In this document: positions 15,103 through 23,600 of the stretch, in pieces
Position numbering within the stretch: the first letter of the stretch is position 1
Layout of the letters: the number at the start of each line of letters is the position of its first letter
Assembly: GCA_937988885.1 (NCBI GenBank)
Contig: CALKHR010000067.1
Coordinates: 1-31,391, forward strand
Origin: an uncultured Roseiflexaceae bacterium
GTDB taxonomy: Bacteria > Chloroflexota > Chloroflexia > Chloroflexales > Roseiflexaceae
DNA length: 31,391 nucleotides
Reading direction: 5' to 3'
Program-made: the position numbers and the translations under genes
The notes under the pieces: model-generated
Seen by the model: the letters and a program-made list of their open reading frames with translations, nothing else
Database searches by the model: none
Told to the model about the DNA's origin: nothing

Positions 15103-15140
15103 TGACAAGCCCTCGCATCCCTGATACCCTACCGGGGTAT
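15103..15140 (+). promoter_or_regulatory. Promoter with CsoR-like palindrome ahead of the PIG-L deacetylase gene
   Basis: TTGACA (15103-15108) and TACCCT (15125-15130) are 16 bases apart. ATACCCTACCGGGGTAT (15124-15140) is an inverted repeat with ATACCC and GGGTAT arms covering the -10 and the predicted start. The ATACCC...GGGTAT shape resembles operators of the CsoR/CstR family (copper, sulfur or aldehyde sensors). That link is an inference from site shape only; no such regulator gene is in the window. Confidence 0.5.
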
Positions 15141-15173
15141 TGAGAACCTATTTATCGAACCAAGGAATCTACC

Positions 15174-15905
15174 ATGAGTGAGCAGGAATCTCGTGTTGCA
15201 ATGGTGGTTGTGGCACACCCCGATGATGCCGAGTTTATGTGCGGCGGATCAATGGCTGCTTGGGCTCGCGATGGTTGGGATGTGTATTTGGTCGTCTGCA
15301 CCGACGCCGCCGCAGGAGGCTCGGACGATGCGCTGGACGTGGGGCCAGATGCGCGCCGCAAAATCACCGAGATACGGCATGCCGAGCAATTGGCAGCCGC
15401 TGAAATATTAGGGTTGCGCCAGGTGATCTTTCTCGATCTGCCCGACGGCCTGTTGCAACCCACCATCGAGTTGCGCCGCGAGTTGGTGCGCCTGATGCGC
15501 CGCTTCCGCCCGACCCGTCTGGTCTGCCAGACCCCCGAACGCTCGTGGAAGCCGCAACTCTCGATCGGCGCGTACCACCCCGATCACTTGGCGGCGGGCC
15601 AAGCCACGCTAGCAGCCGTCTACCCCGCCTCGCAAAATCCGTGGGACTTCCCCGAACTGTTGGATGAGGGCTTGATGCCCCACAAGGTGCGCGAGATCCT
15701 CATTACTGGTACGCCCGAGCCAAACTACGCGATCGATGTCAGCGATACCATCGACATCAAGATCGCTGCGTTGCGGGCGCACGACAGCCAGCTCGGCGCG
15801 CGCTTCGCACAGGTCGAGGAGTTCGTGCGCAAGCGGCTCGCCGATAACGGCGCAGCTCACGGTATGGCCTACGCCGAGATCTTCCACCGCACCGAGAACG
15901 GCTAA
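15174..15905 (+). CDS. PIG-L/LmbE-family zinc-dependent deacetylase
   Basis: The 243-residue product has the family's N-terminal zinc motif AHPDDAEF (His15, Asp18) and a second zinc motif HPDH (about 135-138). A Rossmann-like core lies between them. Members remove acetyl groups from N-acetylglucosamine conjugates, such as lipid precursors, mycothiol and bacillithiol intermediates, or secondary metabolites. The sequence does not reveal the substrate, and no thiol-biosynthesis neighbour (bshA, mshA) is present. There is no signal peptide. The ATG has AAGGA eight bases upstream. The gene is flanked by its own promoter and terminator, so it is monocistronic. Confidence 0.9.
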   Translation: MSEQESRVAMVVVAHPDDAEFMCGGSMAAWARDGWDVYLVVCTDAAAGGSDDALDVGPDARRKITEIRHAEQLAAAEILGLRQVIFLDLPDGLLQPTIELRRELVRLMRRFRPTRLVCQTPERSWKPQLSIGAYHPDHLAAGQATLAAVYPASQNPWDFPELLDEGLMPHKVREILITGTPEPNYAIDVSDTIDIKIAALRAHDSQLGARFAQVEEFVRKRLADNGAAHGMAYAEIFHRTENG

Positions 15906-15931
15906 ATCCCTCGATATCATTACCTCTGGTG

Positions 15932-15970
15932 CGCGGGCTGCCTCATTGTGAAGCAGCCCGCGTTTTGTTA
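15932..15970 (+). terminator. Rho-independent terminator of the PIG-L gene
   Basis: CGCGGGCTGC and GCAGCCCGCG form a perfect 10-bp stem with an 11-base loop, followed by TTTTGTTA. It lies 26 bases after the stop codon. From its end to 16173 no gene is seen. Confidence 0.9.
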
Positions 15971-16173
15971 CCACTCCTTATCCACTCGTACACAAAACCA
16001 CCAGGCTCATCACGCACAAAAGATACCCAACAAGGAATACGTCATGCTTACCGTATTATCAGCATTCTCATCTCTTTTTGAGGCACACAAGAGCAATCTA
16101 TCAATCCATGCCTTATAACACGAGCCTATACTACAAATCGATGGTTCCGATACATTAGTGGAAGGAGCTACTC

Positions 16174-17262
16174 GTGAAAAAACTACTCTTCACCTTACTG
16201 ATTATTCTTATGCTGCCGCTCTCGGCACAGGCGCAATCCGATGAGCGCTGCTTCCCCGAGACGGGTTACTGCATCAGTGGCGCGATCCGCGAGTATTGGG
16301 AGCGCAACGGCGGCCTGGCCGTGTTCGGCTACCCGATCACCGAGCGCTACGAAGCCTACAACGGCGATTGGACAGGCCCGATGCAGTACTTCGAGCGCGA
16401 CCGCCTGGAGGATCACGCCAACGAGGGCTTGGGTGTGATGGCCGGACGTTTGGGCGCGCAACTGCTCGAAATGCAGGGTCGCCCCTGGGAGACTCTGCCC
16501 CGCGATAACGCGCCCCGCAGCGGCTGCCGCTACTTCGAACTGACAGGCCAAAACCTCTGCGGTGTGTTTCTCCGCTATTGGGAACAGAACGGCGGCCTGG
16601 AGCGCTTCGGCTACCCGATCAGCCAAGCCACCACCGAGCATACGGGCGAATGGGTCGGCACCGTACAGTACTTCGAGCGCCGCCGCATGGAGCACCACCC
16701 CGAGCTAGCGGGCACACCCTACGAGGTGCTGCTGGGCCTGCTGGGCAGCACCACAACCGGCCTGAATAACACCTGCTTCGAGCTTGGCCCGAGCTTGGCC
16801 AACACCGCTTGGGCGTACCGCGAGGAATTAGGCTGTGCCTCGGCCTACTTCGCCGATGCCTATGTAGCCTACCAGCCGTTCGAGCGCGGCGCGATGTTCT
16901 GGATCGAGCGGCTCGGCTCGCGCTACGGCAACGCCATCGGCATCCTGCACACCAACCCCGATGGAACGATGCAGTGGAATGTAGTGAACGACACCTGGTA
17001 CGAGGGACAACCCGAGAGTGGTGGCGAAACTCCGCCTCCCGGCCTGTACGAGCCGATTCGCGGCTTCGGCAAGGTGTGGCGCGAGGTTGACGGTGTGCGG
17101 CAAGCACTCGGTTGGGCCACCGCGCCCGAGCAGGGCGATGGAGCCGAGTACTATCGCTTCACAAAAGGCGCGCTGCTGCGTGTACGCTCCTCTGACACCG
17201 TCTACTTGATCCCGTTTAGTGCCCCCACCGGGTCGGTGCGACGCATCGAGCGCGTGCCCTAA
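16174..17262 (+). CDS. Secreted protein with two FGYP-type repeats
   Basis: The 362-residue product starts with a signal peptide (KKLLFTLLIILMLPLSAQA, residues 2-20) and is exported. Two repeats of about 85-90 residues follow, at about 27-110 and 117-190. Each runs C...ETG or C...LTG, then a Cys-Gly or Cys-Ser-Gly region, YWE(R/Q)NGGL..FGYPI, a (D/E)W.G..QYFERxRxE segment and a small helix. A third, different region (about 200-290) has a Cys pair and AMFWIERLGS. The C-terminal part holds LGWATAPEQGDG and a beta-strand end. The FGYP motif recalls LGFP repeats of cell-wall proteins, but homology is not certain. The GTG start follows AAGGAG by six bases. The function is unknown; binding at the cell surface is a guess. 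Confidence 0.8.
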   Translation: MKKLLFTLLIILMLPLSAQAQSDERCFPETGYCISGAIREYWERNGGLAVFGYPITERYEAYNGDWTGPMQYFERDRLEDHANEGLGVMAGRLGAQLLEMQGRPWETLPRDNAPRSGCRYFELTGQNLCGVFLRYWEQNGGLERFGYPISQATTEHTGEWVGTVQYFERRRMEHHPELAGTPYEVLLGLLGSTTTGLNNTCFELGPSLANTAWAYREELGCASAYFADAYVAYQPFERGAMFWIERLGSRYGNAIGILHTNPDGTMQWNVVNDTWYEGQPESGGETPPPGLYEPIRGFGKVWREVDGVRQALGWATAPEQGDGAEYYRFTKGALLRVRSSDTVYLIPFSAPTGSVRRIERVP

Positions 17263-17290
17263 CTCAAGTAGTATCGTTGGAATATGCAGG

Positions 17291-17317
17291 ATGGGCGAGA
17301 CTTGCTGTCTCGTCCAT
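17291..17317 (+). terminator. Hairpin after the FGYP-repeat protein gene
   Basis: ATGGGCGAGAC and GTCTCGTCCAT form an 11-bp stem with one G-T pair and a 5-base loop. No T run follows. It lies about 30 bases after the stop codon. Confidence 0.5.
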
Positions 17318-17468
17318 TCGTGTATCCGACGCCGTACAGATACGCCAACCCCAGCCTCAAGCGCAATCGCCCAAGGTGCGGTATCATAGCCGCAACTTCT
17401 AACTGCCCCAATAGCAACCGCGTTTCAGTGCGCTCCTGTAGCTACGAAGGCACAAGTGCGAGGCGAGC

Positions 17469-18848
17469 ATGATTCTTCTCCATACCAACGACATCCACGG
17501 GCGAATAACTGGTTTGACACGTATTGCCACGCTGATCGAGCAGACCCGTCTCGAACACCCCAACGAGACGGTGCTCTACTTCGATACCGGCGATAGCGAG
17601 GATTTAACGGAGCGCATGAGCAACCTGAGCAAAGGCGCCTCGATGCACCGTTTGCTGAGCGCGATGGGCTGCGATGCGGTGGTGGTTGGCAATGCGAGCT
17701 TACAGCGCTTCGGGCCTGAGATCCTGGCCGAGCACGCTGCGGCAGCGAGCTACCCAATGCTGCTGGCGAATGTGCGTCAGCCACACGGCGCGCCGTTCGC
17801 GGGCACGCAACCAACCACCCTGCTGGAGGCCGATGGGCACTACCTCGGCCTGATCGGCATCACCTCGCCGGTTGATGGCAGCTACGAAAGCTTCTACGAC
17901 CTGACCGTATCGCCGCTGTTGCCCACGATCCTCGATATGTCGGCGGCGCTGCGCCAGGATGGGGCCGAAGCGATCATTCTGCTCTCGCACATGGGGCTAG
18001 AGGCCGACCGCGAACTAGCGGCGACGCTTCAGGGCGTGGTGGACCTGATTATCGGCGGCCACTCGCACAGCCTGCTACCTCAGGGCGAGCAGTTTGGCAG
18101 CATCACCATTGCGCAGGCGGGCAGCTTTGCCGAACACCTCGGTCGCATCGATCTATCGTGGCGCAACGACCGTCTGGTGGTCGAACAGGTCAGCACGTTG
18201 CAAATCACCAATACGATCCCGCAATCGGCCACACTGCTGAAGCGGATAGAGGAGTTGGAGCACGAGATCGAGCAGTTCCTCGATATCATCGTTGGCGATC
18301 TGGCCGAGCCGCTCGATTTCGCCCTCGACCGCGAGTGCGGCGTGGGTAATCTGCTGGCCGATATGCTACGCAGCTATATGAACGCCGATGTCGGCATCGC
18401 AGCGGTTGGGCAGGCCTTCGTCGGGCCGTTGGAGGATGGCCCGCTGACCCGCCTCGCCCTATGGAAGGCGTGCCCATCGATCGCAACACCCGGCGTCACG
18501 ATGATGACCGGAGAGATGCTGCGAACCATGGTGGAACGTGGACTCGACGCGGTTGTTGGGCAAACACCATCGCGGCTTCTGCGCGGGCAGGCGCCAGGCT
18601 TATTGCATCTGAGCGGCGCATCGTGGGTGAACGGTCAACTGCTGGTGGCAGGTCGCCCCGCCGACCCAAAACGGCGCTATCGGGTGGCGGCCAGCGATTG
18701 GGAGTTCGAGGCGCATGGCGGCTACATCGACCCCGAGTGGCAGTTGCAACCGCAGTACGTCACATCGACCATTCTGCGCGAGGCGTTGGAGGAGTATCTG
18801 GCGCGGCATTGGCCTGTGCGGGTACGCCACGGGCGCGTGATCAGCTGA
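17469..18848 (+). CDS. 5'-nucleotidase/UshA-type metallophosphatase, variant active site
   Basis: The 459-residue product has the two-domain layout of UshA/YfkN-like 5'-nucleotidases: a metallophosphatase domain (about 1-230) and a C-terminal substrate domain (about 280-459). Metal-ligand motifs HTNDIHG (Asp8, His10), DTGD (about 39-42), LLSHMG (His174) and GGHSH (His198, His200) are present. The GNHE motif reads GNAS (Asn75-Ala76): the metal-binding Asn stays but the His that normally helps catalysis is Ala. There is no signal peptide, unlike UshA, so it is probably cytoplasmic. The substrate cannot be named; nucleotides or similar phosphates are likely. The ATG has only a weak ribosome site. 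The HAD gene converges on it four bases away. Confidence 0.85.
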   Translation: MILLHTNDIHGRITGLTRIATLIEQTRLEHPNETVLYFDTGDSEDLTERMSNLSKGASMHRLLSAMGCDAVVVGNASLQRFGPEILAEHAAAASYPMLLANVRQPHGAPFAGTQPTTLLEADGHYLGLIGITSPVDGSYESFYDLTVSPLLPTILDMSAALRQDGAEAIILLSHMGLEADRELAATLQGVVDLIIGGHSHSLLPQGEQFGSITIAQAGSFAEHLGRIDLSWRNDRLVVEQVSTLQITNTIPQSATLLKRIEELEHEIEQFLDIIVGDLAEPLDFALDRECGVGNLLADMLRSYMNADVGIAAVGQAFVGPLEDGPLTRLALWKACPSIATPGVTMMTGEMLRTMVERGLDAVVGQTPSRLLRGQAPGLLHLSGASWVNGQLLVAGRPADPKRRYRVAASDWEFEAHGGYIDPEWQLQPQYVTSTILREALEEYLARHWPVRVRHGRVIS

Positions 18849-18852
18849 AGCA

Positions 18853-19545
18853 CTACACGGTCAGCGAGCCCACCGTCACCGAGCGCGCCAACATCAACGG
18901 CAGCGGCTCCAGCGATTCGATGATCTGCTCGGATAGATCGCGGTATTTATGCTTGCGATCGAGCAGGAAGGCGTGCATACCTTCGGCGCGGGCGCCCGCC
19001 ACATTGATCGGGTCGTCATCCACAAAGGCACAGGCGCTGGGCGGCAGATCGAGCGCATCGGCGATCGCGCGGTAGGCCCGTGGGTCGGGCTTCCAGGTGC
19101 CGAGCGTGCCGCTCGACAGGCTCACCTCGAATAAGTCGGGGTCGATGCCCGCGTGCTGGAGCGTCCGATCGATGCTGGGCAGCTCGAAGTTGGTGAGCAG
19201 GCCCAAGCGCAAGCCAGCGTCGTGCAGGGCGTGCAGGCAGTGGTTGGCGTCATCGAAGGGGCTGAAGCAGGTGTGGTACTGTTCGAACAGTTCGCAGAGC
19301 GCGTCGATGGCTGCATCGGTGAGGCCGTAGCGCTGGCCGAGATGCGAAGTGAAAGCGCGCCAGAAGGCCGGTTCTTCTTCGACGGTGCGGGGCCAGGCTC
19401 CGTGCCACGTCTCCCAGAGCGTCTCCGCTGCTGCGATCGGCACGTGCGGCGCGATAGCGTAGATCTTCGCTCCGAAGTGCGCGATCTTCTGTTTATCGAA
19501 CATCAGCAGGGTGTTATCACGATCGAAGATTACGGCTTGGATCAT
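18853..19545 (-). CDS. HAD-superfamily hydrolase
   Basis: The 230-residue product has all four HAD motifs. Motif I is FDRDNTLL (nucleophile Asp8, acid-base Asp10) and motif II is LLTNFE. Motif III is the Lys of WKPDPRAY, and motif IV is FVDDDPINV. A helical cap of C1 type lies between motifs I and II. Members with this layout are small-molecule phosphatases such as phosphoglycolate phosphatase-like enzymes. The substrate is unknown. The start MIQAVIFD at 19545 was chosen because it begins the first HAD strand and has a GGGGGA stretch three bases upstream; the frame is open 16 codons further. It converges on the metallophosphatase gene, with a gap of four bases. Confidence 0.88.
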   Translation of the reverse strand: MIQAVIFDRDNTLLMFDKQKIAHFGAKIYAIAPHVPIAAAETLWETWHGAWPRTVEEEPAFWRAFTSHLGQRYGLTDAAIDALCELFEQYHTCFSPFDDANHCLHALHDAGLRLGLLTNFELPSIDRTLQHAGIDPDLFEVSLSSGTLGTWKPDPRAYRAIADALDLPPSACAFVDDDPINVAGARAEGMHAFLLDRKHKYRDLSEQIIESLEPLPLMLARSVTVGSLTV

Positions 19546-19801
19546 TCTTCCCCCTAAGTTGCGTATGGCTACGCGACCCCGCCGCGTCACCATTCCGCAA
19601 CAATTAACCCTGCAGGTGCTGCAAGGCTGTGATCCAATAGATAGCTAGCAACGTTGATAGAATGGCTAAATTATAGATGGGGAAGCAGAAAAAGTCTATT
19701 TATGGCGGTCCCATTTCACGTCTAGTACCCTTAGTATCGAGCTGTTTTTGGCATTGGGATGCGGTAGAGGAAATGCCGTTTTCGCCTACCGTAGGAAGGT
19801 A

Positions 19802-19831
19802 TTGTGAGCGATCAGCCGCATTTGGTATGAT
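19802..19831 (+). promoter_or_regulatory. Possible sigma-70 promoter of the GH16-like gene
   Basis: TTGTGA (19802-19807) and TATGAT (19826-19831) are 18 bases apart. The predicted start near 19838 leaves a leader of about 22 bases with AAAGGAG in it. From 19546 to 19801 no gene or other element was recognised. Confidence 0.5.
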
Positions 19832-19859
19832 ACCGAAGCGGAAAGGAGAGGTGGAGTTT

Positions 19860-20657
19860 ATGTCCGATTACCCTGCCAATCCCCTGGAAAAACCTGGTTA
19901 TCGGCTTGAATGGCACGATGAATTCGAACAACCAGCGTTAGATCTCACCAAGTGGGTGCCCGCCTATCTGCCGCAGTGGAGCTCGCGTGAGCGCTCGGCC
20001 CCCTCGTATCGATTACGCGACTCGCAACTGCTGCTGGAGATACAAGCAGACCAACAGCCCTGGTGCCCCGAGTTTGATGGAGATCTGCGGGTTTCGGCCC
20101 TGCAGACCGGTGTCTTTGCCGGGCCTCTGGGCAGCACCCAAGGCCAGCATCGCTTTAAGGCGGAACTTGTCGTACGTGAGGAACAAGCCACACAGCGATG
20201 TTACACGCCTCAATACGGCTACTTTGAGTGTCGGGCGAAGGGTGTCGCGACGCCCGGTTTCCTCGCGGCCCTCTGGCTGATCGGGTTTGAAGAGGAGCCT
20301 GAGCAGAGCGCCGAAATTTGTATGTTCGAGCTCTTTGGCAAATCGGTTACGTCAACTACGTGCACGATCGGCTATGGCCTGCACCCTTGGCAAGATCCCA
20401 CCATCCGAGACGAGTTCTACAACGATGTCGTGAACATCAGGGCCAGCGATTTCCACATCTACGCGCTGGAGTGGACGCCCACGCATATCGATTTTTATCT
20501 CGATAATCGGCATCTGCGCCGCATCCATCAATCACCAAACTACCCCATGCAGTGGATGCTGACGATGTACCGTTTCCCCGAGGCGACGACAACCAACTAC
20601 CCACAGAGCTTTGCGATCGATTATGTACGCGCCTATCAGCCGGAAGCAGGCTACTAA
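19860..20657 (+). CDS. GH16-fold glycoside hydrolase-like protein with altered active site
   Basis: The 265-residue product has the beta-sandwich pattern of glycoside hydrolase family 16: LEWHDEFEQPALDLTKW near the N-terminus, a YGYFECRAKG strand, and FHIYALEWTPTHIDFYLDN followed by a strand with MQWMLTMYRFP. The family's catalytic motif ExDxxE appears as EICMFE (Glu152, Cys154, Glu157). Both glutamates remain, but the middle Asp that tunes catalysis is Cys. There is no signal peptide, which is unusual for a polysaccharide hydrolase. The ATG at 19860 was chosen because homology starts there and ribosome-site-like sequence precedes it. It lies directly before the rhamnose operon and could process a rhamnose-containing glycan (inference). 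Confidence 0.8.
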   Translation: MSDYPANPLEKPGYRLEWHDEFEQPALDLTKWVPAYLPQWSSRERSAPSYRLRDSQLLLEIQADQQPWCPEFDGDLRVSALQTGVFAGPLGSTQGQHRFKAELVVREEQATQRCYTPQYGYFECRAKGVATPGFLAALWLIGFEEEPEQSAEICMFELFGKSVTSTTCTIGYGLHPWQDPTIRDEFYNDVVNIRASDFHIYALEWTPTHIDFYLDNRHLRRIHQSPNYPMQWMLTMYRFPEATTTNYPQSFAIDYVRAYQPEAGY

Positions 20658-20717
20658 GCCGAGACGAGTTCACTCAGACCGTTCTGCGGCTCATTGCAAA
20701 GAAGTTTCGCCTCCTAA

Positions 20718-20746
20718 TTGACAGGAGCGGCGATGCGCTCTATCAT
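20718..20746 (+). promoter_or_regulatory. Sigma-70 promoter of the rhaBAM operon
   Basis: TTGACA (20718-20723) and TATCAT (20741-20746) are separated by 17 bases. The predicted start near 20753 gives a leader of about 50 bases. CAGACCGTTCTG at about 20676-20687 is an imperfect palindrome upstream that might be an operator. Confidence 0.8.
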
Positions 20747-20802
20747 CGGGACATCCGGCTTCCGCACAATACCCTCTGTCAAACCAAGTTAGTTGAGGAT
20801 CA

Positions 20803-22281
20803 ATGATGGATCAAGCTCAGTATCTCGCGATCGATATCGGCGCGGAGAGTGGCCGAGCGATCTTAGGGCAGTTCGATGGGCAGCGGCTCGAACTGCGCGA
20901 AGTTGGTCGTTTCGCCAATATCCCCGTGGCGCTGCCCGACGGCTTGCGGTGGGATATCCTGCGGCTGTGGGGCGATGTAACGGCGTGTTTGCGTCAGGCC
21001 GCCGAACATGGCCCGCTTGCCAGCGTTGGTATCGATACTTGGGGCGTCGATTTCGGGCTGCTGGATCGCGATGGCGTACTATTGGGCAATCCATTTCATT
21101 ACCGCGATAGCCGCACCGATGGCATGCTGGAAAAGGCGTTCGCGATGGTGCCGCGCCAACAGATCTTCGAGCAGACGGGCATCCAGTTTATGCAGATCAA
21201 CTCGCTCTACCAACTGCTGGCGATGGTCCGCGCCCGCTCGGCATTGCTAGAGGTGGCGCAGACGTTCCTGACCATCCCCGATCTGCTGAACTTCTGGTTG
21301 ACGGGGCGTGCGGCCTGCGAGTTCAGCAATGCGACGACCACGCAGTGCTTCAACCCACGGATGCGCAATTGGGCGCGACCGCTGCTAGAGGCGCTGGGCA
21401 TCCCGATCCGCATCTTCCCTGAGGTGGTGATGCCCGGCACAGTGCTGGGCACGCTGCGGCCCGGCTTGGCCGAGCAGTTGGGCGTGTTGACGCTGCCCGT
21501 GGTGGCTCCAGCCTGCCACGACACTGCTTCGGCGGTGGCTGCGGTGCCCGCCGAGGGCGATGGTTTCGCCTGGCTGAGTTCGGGCACTTGGTCAATTATG
21601 GGCATCGAGGTGCGCGAACCGGTGATCTCCGAGCAGAGCCTGGCGTTCAACCTGACGAATGAGGGCGGCGTCGATGGCACCTTCCGCTGCTCGAAGAATA
21701 TTATGGGCTTGTGGCTGGTGCAGGAGTGTCGGCGGACGTGGGCGACGCAGGGCCAGGAGTATTCGTACGCCGAGTTGACGCGCTTGGCCGAGCAAGCCGC
21801 GCCGCTACAATCGCTGATCGACCCCGATGCCGATGTGTTCCTGAAGCCGGGCGATATGCCCGCCCGCATTCAGGCGTTCTGCGAGCAGTCGGGACAGGTC
21901 GCGCCGGATTCGCCGGGCGCCGTGATCCGCTGCGTGTTGGAGAGCCTAGCCCTGAAGTACCGCTGGTTGCTTGAGCGTTTGGATGCGGTGGCGGGCCAAC
22001 GCTTGACGGTCCTGCACGTCGTGGGCGGCGGGGTGCAGAATCAGTTGCTGAATCAGTTCACCGCCGATGCGACGGGCCGCGAAGTGGTGGCTGGGCCGGT
22101 CGAGGCGACAGCAGTGGGCAATCTGCTGTTGCAGGCGCGGGCGCTGGGCCATATTGGTTCGTTGGATGAGTTGCGGGCAGTGGTGCGCCGCTCGTTTACG
22201 CCACAGCGGTACACACCAAACAGCACAGATGCGTGGGATGCCGCGTATCAACGCTTGTTGGCATTGCTCCCTGAGTCATAG
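20803..22281 (+). CDS. rhaB: L-rhamnulokinase
   Basis: This FGGY-family sugar kinase phosphorylates L-rhamnulose to L-rhamnulose 1-phosphate with ATP, the second step of L-rhamnose breakdown. The product, 492 residues, is the usual length. Visible motifs are the N-terminal phosphate loop AIDIGAESGR, GIDTWGVDFGLLD, a FHYRDSRTDGM sugar-site segment, LSSGTWSIMGIE and the C-terminal HVVGGGVQNQLLNQFTAD. Two ATG codons follow each other at 20803 and 20806; GAGG lies four or seven bases upstream, so the second may be the real start. It is the first gene of rhaB-rhaA-rhaM, and the identity of the downstream genes confirms the call. Confidence 0.96.
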   Translation: MMDQAQYLAIDIGAESGRAILGQFDGQRLELREVGRFANIPVALPDGLRWDILRLWGDVTACLRQAAEHGPLASVGIDTWGVDFGLLDRDGVLLGNPFHYRDSRTDGMLEKAFAMVPRQQIFEQTGIQFMQINSLYQLLAMVRARSALLEVAQTFLTIPDLLNFWLTGRAACEFSNATTTQCFNPRMRNWARPLLEALGIPIRIFPEVVMPGTVLGTLRPGLAEQLGVLTLPVVAPACHDTASAVAAVPAEGDGFAWLSSGTWSIMGIEVREPVISEQSLAFNLTNEGGVDGTFRCSKNIMGLWLVQECRRTWATQGQEYSYAELTRLAEQAAPLQSLIDPDADVFLKPGDMPARIQAFCEQSGQVAPDSPGAVIRCVLESLALKYRWLLERLDAVAGQRLTVLHVVGGGVQNQLLNQFTADATGREVVAGPVEATAVGNLLLQARALGHIGSLDELRAVVRRSFTPQRYTPNSTDAWDAAYQRLLALLPES

Positions 22282-22301
22282 ATGATGAGTGAGGTGCTAC
22301 G

Positions 22302-23582
22302 ATGACGGAACATCCCACCGATGCGCAGATCGAGGCGGCCTACGAGATCGCGAAGGAGCGCTACGCCTTGTTGGGCGTAAACACCGATGCGGCGCTGGAT
22401 CGGCTGGCTACGGTGTCGCTGAGCCTGCACTGCTGGCAGGGCGACGATGTGACGGGCCTGGAGAACAGCGGCGAAGCGCTGGGCGGCGGCATCGCGGCCA
22501 CGGGCAACTATCCCGGCAAGGCCCGCAACGGCGACGAGTTACGCAAGGACCTAGACGCGGCGTATGCGCTGATCCCGGGCAAGCACCGCCTGAACCTGCA
22601 TGCGATGTACGCGGAGTTCGACGGCGAGAAGGTGGACCGCAACCAGTTGCGCCCCGAGCACTTCACGGCCTGGCGCGATTGGGCCGTGGAGAAGGGTCAC
22701 GGCATCGACTTCAACCCGACCTGTTTTTCGCACCCGATGGCGGCCAGTGGCTTCACGTTGGCGAGCTACGATGAGGGCGTGCGCCAATTCTGGATCGAGC
22801 ACTGCATCGCGAGCCGCGAGATCGGCGCGTGGTTCGGCGAGGCGCTGGGCACCCCCTGCGTGACGAACATCTGGATCCCCGACGGCTACAAGGACACACC
22901 GTTCGACCGCCGACGGCCCCGCGAGATCCTGCGCGATTCGTTGGATACGGTGTTGGCCAAGCCGCTCGACCCGCGCCACAACCTCGATGCGGTGGAGTGC
23001 AAACTGTTCGGCTTGGGCGTGGAGAGCTACACGGTCGGCTCGCACGAGTTCTACATGGGCTATGCGACCAGCCGCAAGATTCTGCTGTGCTTGGATGCCG
23101 GGCACTTCCACCCGACCGAGACGATCTCGGACAAGATCTCGTCCACGCTGCTGTACTTGGACGAGATTCTGTTGCACGTCAGTCGGGGGGTGCGCTGGGA
23201 TAGCGACCACGTGGTGACGCTCACCGACGATCTGCAGGCGATCGGGCAGGAGATCGTGCGGGGCGGCTATCTCGACCGCGTGCACATCGGGCTGGATTTC
23301 TTCGATGCGAGCATCAACCGCATCGCGGCCTGGGCGATCGGCTCGCGCAATACGCTGCGGTCGCTACTGATGGCGCTGCTGGAGCCGAGCGCGTTGCTGC
23401 GCGACCTGGAGGTGCAGGGCGATTACAGCGCGCGTCTGGCGCTGTTGGAAGAGTTGAAGGGACTGCCGTTTGGGGCAGTGTGGGATTACTACTGCCTGCG
23501 CCAGGGCGTGCCGGTCGGCTTGCAGTTGATCGATGCGTTCCGGGCGTATGAGCGGGATGTGTTGTCGCAGCGCGGTTCGTAG
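22302..23582 (+). CDS. rhaA: L-rhamnose isomerase
   Basis: The enzyme converts L-rhamnose to L-rhamnulose, the first step of the pathway. The product has 426 residues, close to the 419 of the E. coli enzyme. Recognisable segments are LSLHCWQGDDVTGLE, NLHAMYAEFDG, DFNPTCFSHPMA, NIWIPDGYKD, ESYTVGSHEFYMGYA and LCLDAGHFHPTE. The carboxylate and histidine metal ligands of this TIM-barrel family lie in such segments. It is of the RhaA type, not the shorter RhaI type. GAGGTG lies five bases before the ATG, and 20 bases separate it from rhaB, so the genes are one operon. There is no signal peptide; it acts in the cytoplasm. Confidence 0.97.
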   Translation: MTEHPTDAQIEAAYEIAKERYALLGVNTDAALDRLATVSLSLHCWQGDDVTGLENSGEALGGGIAATGNYPGKARNGDELRKDLDAAYALIPGKHRLNLHAMYAEFDGEKVDRNQLRPEHFTAWRDWAVEKGHGIDFNPTCFSHPMAASGFTLASYDEGVRQFWIEHCIASREIGAWFGEALGTPCVTNIWIPDGYKDTPFDRRRPREILRDSLDTVLAKPLDPRHNLDAVECKLFGLGVESYTVGSHEFYMGYATSRKILLCLDAGHFHPTETISDKISSTLLYLDEILLHVSRGVRWDSDHVVTLTDDLQAIGQEIVRGGYLDRVHIGLDFFDASINRIAAWAIGSRNTLRSLLMALLEPSALLRDLEVQGDYSARLALLEELKGLPFGAVWDYYCLRQGVPVGLQLIDAFRAYERDVLSQRGS

Positions 23583-23600
23583 CCAGAAGGGAGTTCAACG

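Noticed and set aside
22551..23285. 244-codon minus-strand frame opposite rhaA
   Set aside because: It is a shadow of a complete rhamnose isomerase gene.
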